DNA of 64,000 nucleotides from Akkermansia sp. (lineage in GTDB: Bacteria; Verrucomicrobiota; Verrucomicrobiia; Verrucomicrobiales; Akkermansiaceae), in assembly GCA_017517385.1 (NCBI GenBank), contig JAFWZG010000054.1:1-64000 (forward strand). The letters run 5' to 3'. The position numbers were made by a program, and so were the translations under genes. This document shows positions 34,205-43,090 of the stretch, piece by piece. Below the pieces are notes generated by a model. The model had not been told where the DNA came from. It saw only the letters and a list, made by a program, of their open reading frames with translations, and ran no database searches. How positions within the stretch are numbered: position 1 is the first letter of the stretch; each line of letters begins with the position of its first letter.

Positions 34205-36454
34205 ATGACTGAGACAGCAACTGAAACTCCCAATCCGTGGGAGGGTTTTAAGGGCGGCGTATGGACTGAGTCCATTAATGTACGCGACTTCATTCAGCAG
34301 AACTACACCCCCTATGAAGGTGATGGCTCTTTCCTTGCTGGTCCTACCTCCCGCACTAATGATTTGTGGGACGAGGTGAAGGATCTTATGAAGAAGGAAA
34401 TCGATGCCGGTGGCTTGCTGGATGCTGATACTGAAGTGGTTTCCACTATCGTGTCTCACGGTCCCGGTTATATCGACAAGGACAAAGAGCAGATAGTCGG
34501 TCTGCAGACGGATGCTCCTCTGAAGCGCGCTCTCATGCCTTTCGGCGGTCTGCGCATGGCTCAGAAGGCTCTTGAGTCCTACGGCCTCCAGATGTGCCCG
34601 CACACGGCTGAGTTCTTCGGCCGCATTCGCAAGACCCACAATGAGGGCGTGTTCGATGCCTATACCAGCGATATCCGTGCTGCCCGCTCCGCTGGTATCA
34701 TCACCGGTCTGCCTGATGCTTATGGCCGTGGCCGTATCATCGGTGACTATCGCCGTGTGGCTCTGTACGGTACTGATAAGCTGATTGCTGCTCGCCGCAA
34801 GGATCTGAAGGATCGTGAGGCAGGGGAGATGACCGAGTCCCTTATCCGTCTTCGTGAGGAGATGAATGAGCAGATTCGTGCTCTTGACGAGCTTGCCCGC
34901 ATGGGCCAGAGCTATGGCTGCGACCTGACTCGCCCCGCTCTGAACTCCCGTGAGGCTGTGCAGTGGACCTACCTCGGCTACCTCGCCGCGGTGAAGGAGC
35001 AGAACGGTGCCGCTATGTCTCTTGGCCGCGTATCTACCTTCCTTGACATCTACTTTGAGCGTGACCTCGCCGCCGGCACCATTACTGAGTCCGAGATTCA
35101 GGAACTCATGGATCACTTCGTGATGAAGCTGCGTATGGTACGTTTCATCCGTACTCCCGAGTACAACAGCCTCTTCTCCGGTGACCCCACTTGGGTAACT
35201 GAATCCATCGGTGGTATGGGCGAGGACGGTCGCACTCTGGTAACCCGCAGCTCCTTCCGTATGCTGCAGACCCTGTACAATCTGGGACCGGCTCCGGAGC
35301 CGAACCTTACCGTGCTGTGGGCACAGGGCTTGCCTGACGGCTTCAAGAAGTTCTGCGCCAAGGTGTCCATCGAGACTTCATCCGTGCAGTATGAGAATGA
35401 CGACCTGATGCGCCCGTACTGGGGTGATGACTACGGCATTGCCTGCTGTGTGTCAGCCATGCGCATTGGTAAGCAGATGCAGTTCTTCGGTGCCCGCGCC
35501 AACTTGGCCAAGTGCCTTCTCTATGCTCTTAATGGTGGTGTAGACGAGGTGAAGGGCAAGCAGGTTACCCCCGTTGCCCCCCGTTATGAGGGCGAGTACT
35601 TGGAGTATGACAAGGTGATGGAGCTCTTCAGCAACATGCAGGACTGGCTCGCTAAGACCTATGTGGATGCCCTTAACATCATCCACTACATGCACGACAA
35701 GTACTGCTACGAGCGCATCGAGATGGCCCTGCACGACCCCGAGATTCTGCGCACGATGGCCTGCGGTATCGCTGGTCTCTCTGTGGCAGCTGACTCTCTG
35801 TCCGCCATTAAGTACGCCAAGGTGAAGGCTATCCGCAACGAGGAGGGGCTTATCGTGGACTTCGAGACCGAGGGTGAGTTCCCCTGCTACGGCAACAACG
35901 ATCCCCGTGTGGACGACATCGCTTGCGAGCTTGTCACGAACTTCATGAACAAGATTCGAAGCCTGCATACTTACCGCGATTCTCTGCCCACACAGTCCGT
36001 GCTTACCATCACTTCCAACGTGGTATACGGCAAGAAGACCGGCAACACCCCCGATGGTCGCCGTGCCGGCGAGCCCTTCGCTCCGGGTGCTAACCCCATG
36101 CACGGCCGCGACAAGAATGGTTCCGTGGCTTCCATGCTCTCCGTGGCTAAGCTCAACTATGACGACAGCCAGGACGGTATCTCCTACACATTCTCCATCG
36201 TTCCCGGTGCTCTGGGCAAGGAGGACGAGGAGCGCCGCTCCAAGCTTGTAGGCCTGCTGGATGCTTACTTTGCCGCTACCGGTCACCACATCAACGTGAA
36301 CGTGCTGGAGCGCGAGACTCTCATGGACGCTATGGAGCATCCCGAGAAGTACCCGCAGCTTACCATCCGCGTGTCTGGCTACGCCGTGAACTTCATTAAG
36401 CTCACGCCCGAGCAGCAGCGCGAGGTAATCTCCCGCACCTTCCACACCAGATAA
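34205..36454 (+). CDS. pflB: formate C-acetyltransferase (pyruvate formate-lyase)
   Basis: This is a 749-residue glycyl-radical enzyme converting pyruvate and CoA to acetyl-CoA and formate. The adjacent catalytic cysteines are Cys414-Cys415 in [10 protein letters not shown]. The glycyl-radical loop is RVSGYAVNF with the radical glycine at residue 725, 24 residues from the C-terminus. The segment [20 protein letters not shown] and the final YAVNFIKL agree with true PFL rather than a diol dehydratase. The gene for its activase follows after 114 bp, which contain a long hairpin. The enzyme implies anaerobic mixed-acid fermentation. Confidence 0.97.
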   Translation: MTETATETPNPWEGFKGGVWTESINVRDFIQQNYTPYEGDGSFLAGPTSRTNDLWDEVKDLMKKEIDAGGLLDADTEVVSTIVSHGPGYIDKDKEQIVGLQTDAPLKRALMPFGGLRMAQKALESYGLQMCPHTAEFFGRIRKTHNEGVFDAYTSDIRAARSAGIITGLPDAYGRGRIIGDYRRVALYGTDKLIAARRKDLKDREAGEMTESLIRLREEMNEQIRALDELARMGQSYGCDLTRPALNSREAVQWTYLGYLAAVKEQNGAAMSLGRVSTFLDIYFERDLAAGTITESEIQELMDHFVMKLRMVRFIRTPEYNSLFSGDPTWVTESIGGMGEDGRTLVTRSSFRMLQTLYNLGPAPEPNLTVLWAQGLPDGFKKFCAKVSIETSSVQYENDDLMRPYWGDDYGIACCVSAMRIGKQMQFFGARANLAKCLLYALNGGVDEVKGKQVTPVAPRYEGEYLEYDKVMELFSNMQDWLAKTYVDALNIIHYMHDKYCYERIEMALHDPEILRTMACGIAGLSVAADSLSAIKYAKVKAIRNEEGLIVDFETEGEFPCYGNNDPRVDDIACELVTNFMNKIRSLHTYRDSLPTQSVLTITSNVVYGKKTGNTPDGRRAGEPFAPGANPMHGRDKNGSVASMLSVAKLNYDDSQDGISYTFSIVPGALGKEDEERRSKLVGLLDAYFAATGHHINVNVLERETLMDAMEHPEKYPQLTIRVSGYAVNFIKLTPEQQREVISRTFHTR

Positions 36455-36477
36455 TCTGAAACTCTGAAAACTATCTC

Positions 36478-36535
36478 AACCTGCAAGGCTGGGACTCGGT
36501 AGCACCACAAGTGCCCGAATCCTGCTTTGCAGGTT
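36478..36535 (+). promoter_or_regulatory. long imperfect hairpin between pflB and pflA
   Basis: AACCTGCAAGG (36478-36488) can pair with CTTTGCAGGTT (36525-36535) with one mismatch. Inside, GGACTCGG pairs with CCGAATCC (one mismatch), and GCAC/GTGC closes a 5-base loop. There is no T-run after it, so it is not a standard terminator. It could set the ratio of enzyme to activase by RNA processing, mRNA stabilisation or partial termination. Confidence 0.6.
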
Positions 36536-36568
36536 GACAGTAAATAAGGATAAGCCGCCTGTAAGCCT

Positions 36569-37333
36569 ATGAATACAGAACAAAACAGCGAGGAAACCGC
36601 CCCTCTTGGTCTAGTGCATTCTGTGGAGTCCTGTGGCACCGTGGATGGGCCAGGCGTGCGTTTCATTTTATTCCTCAGCGGTTGCAGTCTTCGCTGCCGC
36701 TATTGCCATAATCCTGATACCTCCTTCGTACGCCGAGGCAAAGAGCGCTCTGCTGATGATGTATTGGAGGAGATCAGCCGCTATGCTGCCTTCATGAAAG
36801 CTGCCGGCGGTGGGGTAACTATCAGCGGTGGTGACCCCTTGTTCCAGCCTCGTTTCACCCGGGCTATCCTGAAGGGCTGCAAGGCCCAAGGCCTCCACAC
36901 CTGCATAGATACCTCCGGGCATCTTGGTGCATCGGTTGATGATGAAATGCTGGCGGATATTGACCTTGTGCTGCTGGATATCAAAGCTTGGAATCCTGAG
37001 GTGTATCAGGAGCTGGTGAAGCAGCCCCTGCAGCCTACTTTGGATTTTGCTGAGCGCCTTGCTGCAGCCGGCAAGCCGATGTGGCTGCGCTATGTTCTGG
37101 TGCCCGGTATCACTGATAATCCGGCGGATGTGGAGAAGCTTGCCCGTTATGCTGCCGGTCTTGGTAATGTGCAGCGTGTGGACGTACTCCCGTTCCACCA
37201 GATTGGCAAGTTTAAGTGGGAAGAGCTTGGCTTGGAATATACGTTGGCGGATGTGGAGCCTCCGGAGCCGCAGCTTACGAACTCTATTAAGGAGATTTTC
37301 CGTGCGAATGGCTTCGCGGATTGTACATATTAA
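36569..37333 (+). CDS. pflA: pyruvate formate-lyase activating enzyme
   Basis: This 254-residue radical-SAM enzyme generates the glycyl radical on PflB. The iron-sulfur motif is CSLRCRYC (Cys39, Cys43, Cys46), preceded by the PFL-activase signature SVESCGTVDGPGVRFI, and followed by GGGVTISGGDPLFQP and CIDTSGHLG. The absence of extra ferredoxin-type clusters separates it from the longer activases of other glycyl-radical enzymes. Its stop codon overlaps that of the convergent gcvT-like gene. Confidence 0.96.
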   Translation: MNTEQNSEETAPLGLVHSVESCGTVDGPGVRFILFLSGCSLRCRYCHNPDTSFVRRGKERSADDVLEEISRYAAFMKAAGGGVTISGGDPLFQPRFTRAILKGCKAQGLHTCIDTSGHLGASVDDEMLADIDLVLLDIKAWNPEVYQELVKQPLQPTLDFAERLAAAGKPMWLRYVLVPGITDNPADVEKLARYAAGLGNVQRVDVLPFHQIGKFKWEELGLEYTLADVEPPEPQLTNSIKEIFRANGFADCTY

Positions 37334-38394
37334 GCCGTTGGTTCGCTATCTTCTTTTTCTGCCACTGTGGCGGGTACCTTTTGTCCATCACAGATGACTT
37401 GCAGTTTTGTTCCCGCTTCGGCATAAGGTGATTTCACATAAGCCATGGCGTAGCTATGAGCGCCCGGCGATGGGGCCGCGCTTGTTACTTTGCCTATGAT
37501 TTCACCTTTCTCATTTTGTACTTTACTGCCGACAGTGGGAGTGTGCCCTTGTGAGTGGCATCTGAGAGGAATGAGTAGAGCCTCAGCTGGCTGATGTGTG
37601 TTTACAGAGTCTGACCCAGTGTAATTTTTTCCTCTGGAACAAAGGTGAGACAGGCCCGCGCTTGCGGGCAGCTTTTTCTGAAAATCTTTTGCGGCATCTC
37701 CGTAGCCACGCGAAATTCTCAGGTAATTCCGCGTCAGAATACCGCATGGCACCGCACCCGCAGCCATGCATTGTTCAAATAAACTGATGCCACTTGCCGC
37801 CGGGCAGAATATCTCCAGACTCCCGCTTCCGGATAGGTCTGCATGGGAAAGAATACAATTCATCCGACCATGACGGAACTGGTGAAATGTGCCTTTGGCT
37901 GGGATGGGCGTATCGTAGAATACTCTGGCAAGAACTTTGCGAGAATCCGGCCCACTGAGGGCGATGATGCAGAGTCTATCCGTCTCATTGGTGAATTGTA
38001 AGGACGTGTTCTGGAGCTCCTTGCTCAATATCTTGTAATCGGAATCTGCCAGAGAAACCGAGCCGATGAGCAGGAAACGCTCGCTGTTTTCTCTCATGAG
38101 GGTGAATCTATCCAGAATGGCACCGTCCTCGCGCAGCATGAGGGTTTGTTGCAGGGCTCCATCGCGGCATGAGGCAATGTCGTTGGAGAGGTGTTGTTCC
38201 AGCCAAGCGAGCGCGCCTTTGCCTGTCAGTAAGAACTTGCCGAAATGAGAGATATCGAAGACGGCGCAGGAGGCTCGTGCTGCGATGTGTTCATTTATCA
38301 AGTTCGTATACTGCTGCGGCATACTCCAGCCCCCATCGTTACTCATGCGGGCTGACAGGCGTTCATGAAGGGGGGCAAGCGGGCTTTGTTTCAT
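37330..38394 (-). CDS. gcvT: GcvT-like aminomethyltransferase (glycine cleavage T protein family)
   Basis: This 354-residue protein has the GcvT fold: SPLAPLHERLSARM, CAVFDISHFGKFLLTGKGALAWLEQHLSNDI (key: DISHFGK), REDGAILDRFTLMRE, SGPDSRKVL and the C-terminal barrel with GEIIGKVTSAAPSPG. In the glycine cleavage system this protein transfers the methylene group to tetrahydrofolate. The central region is more diverged than in typical GcvT and no gcvH or gcvP is nearby, so a role as a folate-dependent YgfZ-like protein is an alternative. The promoter lies 8 bp upstream of the ATG. Confidence 0.8.
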   Translation of the reverse strand: MKQSPLAPLHERLSARMSNDGGWSMPQQYTNLINEHIAARASCAVFDISHFGKFLLTGKGALAWLEQHLSNDIASCRDGALQQTLMLREDGAILDRFTLMRENSERFLLIGSVSLADSDYKILSKELQNTSLQFTNETDRLCIIALSGPDSRKVLARVFYDTPIPAKGTFHQFRHGRMNCILSHADLSGSGSLEIFCPAASGISLFEQCMAAGAVPCGILTRNYLRISRGYGDAAKDFQKKLPASAGLSHLCSRGKNYTGSDSVNTHQPAEALLIPLRCHSQGHTPTVGSKVQNEKGEIIGKVTSAAPSPGAHSYAMAYVKSPYAEAGTKLQVICDGQKVPATVAEKEDSEPTA

Positions 38395-38402
38395 ATGCCC
38401 CC

Positions 38403-38431
38403 ATTCTGGCCCATATCAATGTCTCTCGCAA
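38403..38431 (-). promoter_or_regulatory. promoter of the gcvT-like gene, near-leaderless
   Basis: On the minus strand TTGCGA (38426-38431), 17 bp, CAGAAT (38403-38408), then 8 bp to the ATG at 38394. Confidence 0.5.
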
Positions 38432-38454
38432 GAGGTTAGCGCCAACTATTAGCG

Positions 38455-39399
38455 TTATTCCTTGGCTGAGCGCGGGTCAATGGCATCCCTCAGGCCATCA
38501 CCGAGGAAATTGAGGGAAAGCAATGTAAGGCAGAAGAAGACTGCCGGGAAGATGAGCAGCTCCGGCGTGACTTCCATGCGGTCCGCGCCTTCTTTAATGA
38601 GTGTGCCCCATGATGAGTTCGGCGCTTTGACGCCCAAGCCGATGAAGGAGAGGGTGGATTCCGTGAGCATGATGCCCGGCACGGCCAGAGTGGTATATAC
38701 CACGACTGTGCCCAGCAAGTTCGGTGCAATGTGGCGGAAGAGGATGTTCAGATGGCTCAGCCCGAGTGATTGAGCAGCCATGATGTACTCCTGCGCTTTG
38801 ATCTCCAGCGTTTGGGTGCGGACAATGCGTGCCAGTGTGAGCCAACCCAGTGCGCCAATGGCGATGAAGAGCGGCACCAGCCCCAGAATGGGAGCCACGG
38901 CTTCCCGTTTCCAGCCCGTCAGTTCCACGATAGCCGCCGTCAGTTCTCGGCTGGGCTCTTCTATGCTCAGGGAGAAGACAATCACCAGCACGATGAAAGG
39001 AAGCGCGAAGAGCACGTCCACCGTGCGCATCATAAAAGCGTCCACTCGGCCACCAGCGTAGCCGGATATCAGGCCGTATATGAGGCCTATGATGAGTGCC
39101 ACCACCGTGGCTACTAGTCCTACCAGCAGCGAGATGCGGCCGCCGTACAGCACACGTGCCAGCAGGTCACGCCCGAGCTGGTCTGTGCCGAACGGGTGTT
39201 CGGTGCAGCAGGGGCCTGCAATGTTGTTCAGGTCGGTGGCGTTCGGGTTCGGGATGATGGGGAAAAGCGGCAGCACGAAGCAAGCCAGCACCATGAGAAC
39301 AAGGAATGCGAGCGCAGCCATGGCTGCACGGTTGCGAGTAAGGCGCAGCCAAGCGTCTTTCCACAGTGAATTGCCCTGAATGTATGTTTTTGCCGCCAT
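38455..39399 (-). CDS. oppC: oligopeptide ABC transporter permease OppC
   Basis: This 314-residue inner-membrane permease has the N-terminal OppC extension (LWKDAWLRLTRNRAAM) with its first membrane helix. It has HPFGTDQLGRDLLARVLYGGRISLLVG (key: GTDxxGRD), five further helices and the ABC-permease EAA loop AAQSLGLSHLNILFRHIAPN. The C-terminal SWGTLIKEG and FLGDGLRDAIDPR are family markers. It is the last of an oppA-oppB-oppC unit. No ATPase gene (oppD, oppF) follows; gcvT comes next. Confidence 0.94.
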   Translation of the reverse strand: MAAKTYIQGNSLWKDAWLRLTRNRAAMAALAFLVLMVLACFVLPLFPIIPNPNATDLNNIAGPCCTEHPFGTDQLGRDLLARVLYGGRISLLVGLVATVVALIIGLIYGLISGYAGGRVDAFMMRTVDVLFALPFIVLVIVFSLSIEEPSRELTAAIVELTGWKREAVAPILGLVPLFIAIGALGWLTLARIVRTQTLEIKAQEYIMAAQSLGLSHLNILFRHIAPNLLGTVVVYTTLAVPGIMLTESTLSFIGLGVKAPNSSWGTLIKEGADRMEVTPELLIFPAVFFCLTLLSLNFLGDGLRDAIDPRSAKE

Positions 39400-39402
39400 G
39401 AT

Positions 39403-40332
39403 TTATGCCGTGCCCTGCGTACGCAGGCGGGGGTTAAGTGCTACGAGAACTAAATCCACCACGAGGTTGGCCATGACTATCAGCACGCCGTAGCACAGAA
39501 CAAGCCCCTGAATGAGGAAATAATCACGGTCTGTCGTGGCATTGACGAAGTGCAAGCCCATGCCCGGTACTTGGAAACAAGTTTCCACCACGAAAGAGCC
39601 CGTAATGAGAGCCGCGAAGGCCGGGCCCAGATAGGAAACTGCCGGCAGCAGACCGCTACGCAGCGCATGAACGAACAACTGCCGCACCGGGTTTGCGCCT
39701 TTGGCGCGCGCTGTGCGCATAAAATCCTGTGAGAGTACTTCCAGCATACCTCCTCGTGTAAGTCGCGCCAGATAGGCGGCATTGATGAGGCCCAAGGTGA
39801 GGGCCGGCAGCACTGCACAGAGCGCATTATCCCAGCCGGCCACACTCAGGCCGGGAATATGCATGCCCAGGGTTTTACCCAGTACGGGGCCAATGACGAA
39901 GGCCGGAACACAGATGCCCAGCATGGCGGCAAACATGAGCACGGCATCAGGCCAGCGGTTCTTGCACCATGCAGCCAGCATGCCCGCGGGAATGCCTACA
40001 ATGATGGCGATACCCATGCCGAGCACACCCAGCCACAGGGATACGGGGAAAGCTTCAGCAATGATATCACTCACCTGAATACCCTCACGCACGAGCGAGG
40101 GGCCAAAATCTCCGGAGGAGAGGATGTTTTTCCAGTAATTGAAGTACTGCACGAGAGCACTCTGATCCAGCCCGTAAAGGGAGTTCAGCTGCTCCATAAC
40201 GTGCTGAGGCAGCTTGCGTTCACCAAGGAAGGGATTCCCGGGCAGCATACGCACAAGGAAGAAGGTGATAGTCTCCAGTACGAATATCACGAGGGCGCCT
40301 TGGAGCAGTCGTTTGAAGAGTAACTTAATCAT
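39403..40332 (-). CDS. oppB: oligopeptide ABC transporter permease OppB
   Basis: This is a 309-residue permease of the OppB/DppB type with six membrane helices. Markers are LLKRLLQGALVIFVLETITFF at the N-terminus, RMLPGNPF, YGLDQSALVQYFNYW and the EAA loop RTARAKGANPVRQLFVHALR. The C-terminal GLVLCYGVLIVMANLVVDL ends with NPRLR. It overlaps oppA by 8 bp upstream and is 3 bp from oppC downstream, so the three are co-transcribed. Confidence 0.94.
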   Translation of the reverse strand: MIKLLFKRLLQGALVIFVLETITFFLVRMLPGNPFLGERKLPQHVMEQLNSLYGLDQSALVQYFNYWKNILSSGDFGPSLVREGIQVSDIIAEAFPVSLWLGVLGMGIAIIVGIPAGMLAAWCKNRWPDAVLMFAAMLGICVPAFVIGPVLGKTLGMHIPGLSVAGWDNALCAVLPALTLGLINAAYLARLTRGGMLEVLSQDFMRTARAKGANPVRQLFVHALRSGLLPAVSYLGPAFAALITGSFVVETCFQVPGMGLHFVNATTDRDYFLIQGLVLCYGVLIVMANLVVDLVLVALNPRLRTQGTA

Positions 40333-41956
40333 GGTTTCTGACTTCTACGGCATCCAGAGGGAAGTTATCCAGCAGGCGCGGCTGCCAGCCCCGCACGTGA
40401 CGTGGTGAGCGGAGGTAGGTACGCTCGCTGTGGTAAAGGGGGATGATTGGGTACTGCTGTAGCATGAGCGCCTCTGCGCGGCTCAGGTGGGCTCGGCGAG
40501 CTGCCGCATCGCCCGTGCTACGGGCTGCCTCCAGCTCAGCGTCAAATTCAGCAGAGCCCCAGCCGGTGCAGTTATTGCCACCGCCGCTGCGCCAGAGCTC
40601 CACGAAGGTGGCGGCATCCAGATAATCACCGCTCCATGAAGATGAGGAAATATCATACTCCATGTTCTGTTGGGCTGCCTTGTAAGCGGTCCATTCACAG
40701 GAGCGGATGTCCACGTGAATGCCGAGTACTTCTTCCCACATGGCCTGAATGGTTTCAGCCATCACGCGCTGTACATCTCGTGAGGTGGTCATGAGTTCCA
40801 GCACGGGGAAGCCTTTACCGTCCGGATACCCGGCCTCAGCCAGTAGGCGGCGGGCAAGCGCTGCGCGCTCGGCTTGAGTGGCCGGTTCTTGCGGGGCTGT
40901 GGCTGCATAACCGGCACCGGGCGGCGTAAATGTGGTGCTGGGTGCACCGGCACCGCGCACTACACGGCCCACGAGTGCCTCGCGGTCTATGGCCAGATGC
41001 AGCGCACGGCGCACGCGCGCATCATTGAGCGGGGCTCGCGTGGTGTTCAGACGGTAAAAGATGGTGCAGTAGTAGGGGTCTTGGCAGTAGGCATCCGGGC
41101 TGACGCTGCGCGCATGAGAAATCATCTCCGGCGGCACGTTGTTGGTAATGTGGAGCTTACCGCCCATGTACATGCGTGTTTCCGTATACCCGTTAACAAT
41201 AGGAAGAAAGCGGATGCCGCGGTTGCGCAGCTCGTTGGCACGGAGGTAACGGGGATTGGGGCGAACGCTCAGGTAATTATTGCAGCGGTGCTCGTCCAGT
41301 ACGTAAGCGCCATTGCCCACCCAGTGCTCCGGGCGCGTCCAGAGGCTACGGCGGTCCAGCATGCCTCCGAGCTCTTCTACGCGGTGTGCCGGTACCGGGC
41401 ACCATGTGAAGTGCAGCAGCAAGCGGGGGAGATGCGGAGTCGGGCCACTCAGCGTCAGCTGTAGGGTGTAATCATCTATGGCCTTTACGCCAACTTCGTT
41501 CCACTCGCATTCCCCTTTGTTGTATGCCTCCGCGTTCTGCAGGGGGTAAAGCATTTCCGCATATTTGCCGGCAAACTGGGGGTGCAGCAGGCGCTGATAG
41601 GCGTATGCAAAATCGTGCGCGGTTACCGGCCGGCCATCGCTCCATGTGGCGGCTCGGTTCAGATGGAAGGTCCAGACATCGGCGTTTTCATTTTGTTCCC
41701 ATCGTTCAGCGGCGGCGGGAAGCACCTCGCCATCTTCTGTAGCGGAGGGGCGCACGAGGCCCTCCAGAAGCGTGGATATAATTTTGCCGTCAGCCACGGC
41801 AGTAGCTTTGTGAGGGTCTAAGCTCTGGGGCTCTGCATTATTGCCTATGACGAGGATGCCATCATGAGCAAAACGCTCGGCAGAACTTTGCTGCTCACCG
41901 CAGGTCGCCAGTAGGCAGCTCATAGCAGCGGCGATGATGATTTTCCTTACTCTCAC
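40325..41956 (-). CDS. oppA: peptide ABC transporter substrate-binding lipoprotein OppA
   Basis: This solute-binding protein of about 543 residues belongs to family 5 (SBP_bac_5). The signal sequence ends in the lipobox LLATC, so the mature protein is a lipoprotein. Family markers are GNNAEPQSLDPHKA, EDGEVLPAAAERWEQ, TFHLNRAATWSDGRPVTAHDF and YYCTIFYRLNTTRAPLNDARVRRAL (key residues only). The frame is open to 41992, but the GTG at 41956 is chosen because it gives a proper lipoprotein signal and has a promoter 7 bp upstream. It probably delivers peptides, perhaps from mucin proteolysis, to OppBC. Confidence 0.92.
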   Translation of the reverse strand: MRVRKIIIAAAMSCLLATCGEQQSSAERFAHDGILVIGNNAEPQSLDPHKATAVADGKIISTLLEGLVRPSATEDGEVLPAAAERWEQNENADVWTFHLNRAATWSDGRPVTAHDFAYAYQRLLHPQFAGKYAEMLYPLQNAEAYNKGECEWNEVGVKAIDDYTLQLTLSGPTPHLPRLLLHFTWCPVPAHRVEELGGMLDRRSLWTRPEHWVGNGAYVLDEHRCNNYLSVRPNPRYLRANELRNRGIRFLPIVNGYTETRMYMGGKLHITNNVPPEMISHARSVSPDAYCQDPYYCTIFYRLNTTRAPLNDARVRRALHLAIDREALVGRVVRGAGAPSTTFTPPGAGYAATAPQEPATQAERAALARRLLAEAGYPDGKGFPVLELMTTSRDVQRVMAETIQAMWEEVLGIHVDIRSCEWTAYKAAQQNMEYDISSSSWSGDYLDAATFVELWRSGGGNNCTGWGSAEFDAELEAARSTGDAAARRAHLSRAEALMLQQYPIIPLYHSERTYLRSPRHVRGWQPRLLDNFPLDAVEVRNHD

Positions 41957-41963
41957 GGCGCGG

Positions 41964-41992
41964 AGTCTAGCATATTTTACCCTGTACTGCAA
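41964..41992 (-). promoter_or_regulatory. promoter of oppABC, near-leaderless with GTG start
   Basis: On the minus strand TTGCAG (41987-41992), 17 bp, TAGACT (41964-41969), then 7 bp to GTG at 41956. Confidence 0.55.
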
Positions 41993-42010
41993 GCTCGAAT
42001 GCTGCCTGCA

Positions 42011-42715
42011 TTACTTGCCTCTGTCCTCAGGGAAGTTTCTGTAGCCAATGGGCAGAGGGCTGTGGTGATCCAGCAGCCCTCGGTCATAGCGGCGGGTGGG
42101 GGGCTTCATATTGCCGATGGTGGGTACACCTGTGAAGAAGTACTGGAGGAAGTAGGTGCCGTTGTATCCAAGTTTGTGGGCTTCTCGAATCATCTGCAGG
42201 ATGTCAGCTTCATCCAGCAAATCCGGGTGTACGGTAGTGCGGATTTCGTACGGAAGCCCGGAGGCTGCCAGCAGACTGAGGCTTTCAGCAAAGCGTTCGT
42301 AGAGCACCTTTCCGCCCGGCAGCTGCCAGCTGCGGCTGGAGGGCATCTTGTTATCCATAGCTGCATAGTCAATGAGCTTTTGTTCCAGCAGTTCGGCTAT
42401 GATGTGCGGGTTACTGCCGTTGGTGTCAATCTTTACAAGATAGCCCATGGCTTTGATCTTGCGGCAAAGCTCTGCCAGCCCCGGTTGCAGGGTAATCTCA
42501 CCGCCGGAAAGTACCACGGCATCCAGAAAGCCTTCTCGCTCTCGCAGGAACTCCATCTCATCCACCTGTGTGGTTGATTTCTCTGTTACCAGCTCAGGAT
42601 TATAGCAATAGGGGCAGCGGAGGTTGCAGCCATTGAACCACATGATACATGCGGCCTTTTTGGGGTAATCCAGAAAGGTTAGCGGAGTGATGTCTACCGG
42701 GTGGCGGTGGGGCAT
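42011..42715 (-). CDS. nrdG: anaerobic ribonucleoside-triphosphate reductase activating protein
   Basis: This 234-residue radical-SAM activase has the cluster motif CNLRCPYC (Cys30, Cys34, Cys37), followed by YNPELV, the SAM-binding GGEITLQPG and VKIDTNGSNP. The start TPLTFLDYPKKAACIMWFNGC (key: DYP, FNGC) is typical of NrdG-like proteins of the longer, about 230-residue type. It should install the glycyl radical needed by the class III reductase encoded upstream. It is separated from the small glycyl-radical gene by a long hairpin. Confidence 0.93.
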   Translation of the reverse strand: MPHRHPVDITPLTFLDYPKKAACIMWFNGCNLRCPYCYNPELVTEKSTTQVDEMEFLREREGFLDAVVLSGGEITLQPGLAELCRKIKAMGYLVKIDTNGSNPHIIAELLEQKLIDYAAMDNKMPSSRSWQLPGGKVLYERFAESLSLLAASGLPYEIRTTVHPDLLDEADILQMIREAHKLGYNGTYFLQYFFTGVPTIGNMKPPTRRYDRGLLDHHSPLPIGYRNFPEDRGK

Positions 42716-42727
42716 ATTGTCAGGGGG

Positions 42728-42797
42728 CAGAGAAGCCCTGCAACGGCTCAGCGCGAGCTGGCGCTTTGTTCTATGCCGTTACAGGGCTTGGCCTCTG
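42728..42797 (-). promoter_or_regulatory. long imperfect hairpin between the nrdD genes and nrdG
   Basis: GCCCTGCAACGGC (42735-42747) pairs with GCCGTTACAGGGC (42775-42787) with a single mismatch. An outer stem CAGAG/CTCTG (42728-42732 with 42793-42797) and an inner stem AGCGC/GCGCT extend the fold. No T-run follows on the minus strand. Its position mirrors that of the hairpin between pflB and pflA. Confidence 0.65.
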
Positions 42798-42824
42798 TAC
42801 AGAAAATAAAATTGCTGTATCTGA

Positions 42825-43037
42825 TTACTTGAGGATGGCATCGCAGCCGCAGCCACAGCCGGGCTCAGCGAAGTGGGCGCGCTCCTCGAACTCGCCCTGC
42901 TTGCCGGCGTTGAAGGTTTCAACGGGGCGGTGGTAGCCCATCACGCGGGTGTATACGGTGCACTTGGTACGCTCGGACTCGTGCTCGGCGAGAATCTGCT
43001 CATCAGTCTTTACGACCGGCTTTACTTCAGGTTCCAT
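42825..43037 (-). CDS. separate glycyl-radical subunit of class III ribonucleotide reductase
   Basis: This 70-residue protein carries the glycyl-radical segment normally found at the C-terminus of NrdD: KCTVYTRVMGYHRPVETFNAG, with RVMGY at residues 31-35 and Gly34 as the predicted radical site, followed by GKQGEFEERAHF. The large NrdD protein encoded upstream ends before this segment. The gene has its own ATG and is separated from the large gene by a 53-bp gap with a stop codon. Its N-terminal 25 residues (EPEVKPVVKTDEQ) have no counterpart in the fused form I know, so it is not a simple frameshift. A cysteine-rich tail (GCGCGC) is unusual. Confidence 0.85.
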   Translation of the reverse strand: MEPEVKPVVKTDEQILAEHESERTKCTVYTRVMGYHRPVETFNAGKQGEFEERAHFAEPGCGCGCDAILK

Positions 43038-43090
43038 GGTGGTATGAATGTAAGGTTTGGGGTTGATATTGTTTCGTTCGTTCGATAAGA

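Noticed and set aside
35453-36445. Open frame antisense to pflB
   Set aside because: The overlapping PFL sequence is fully conserved, including the radical loop, so this is a shadow.
42825-43090. nrdD disrupted by a frameshift
   Set aside because: The small gene has its own start and 25 extra N-terminal residues, and a 53-bp non-coding gap with a stop codon separates the two, which a single frameshift would not produce.
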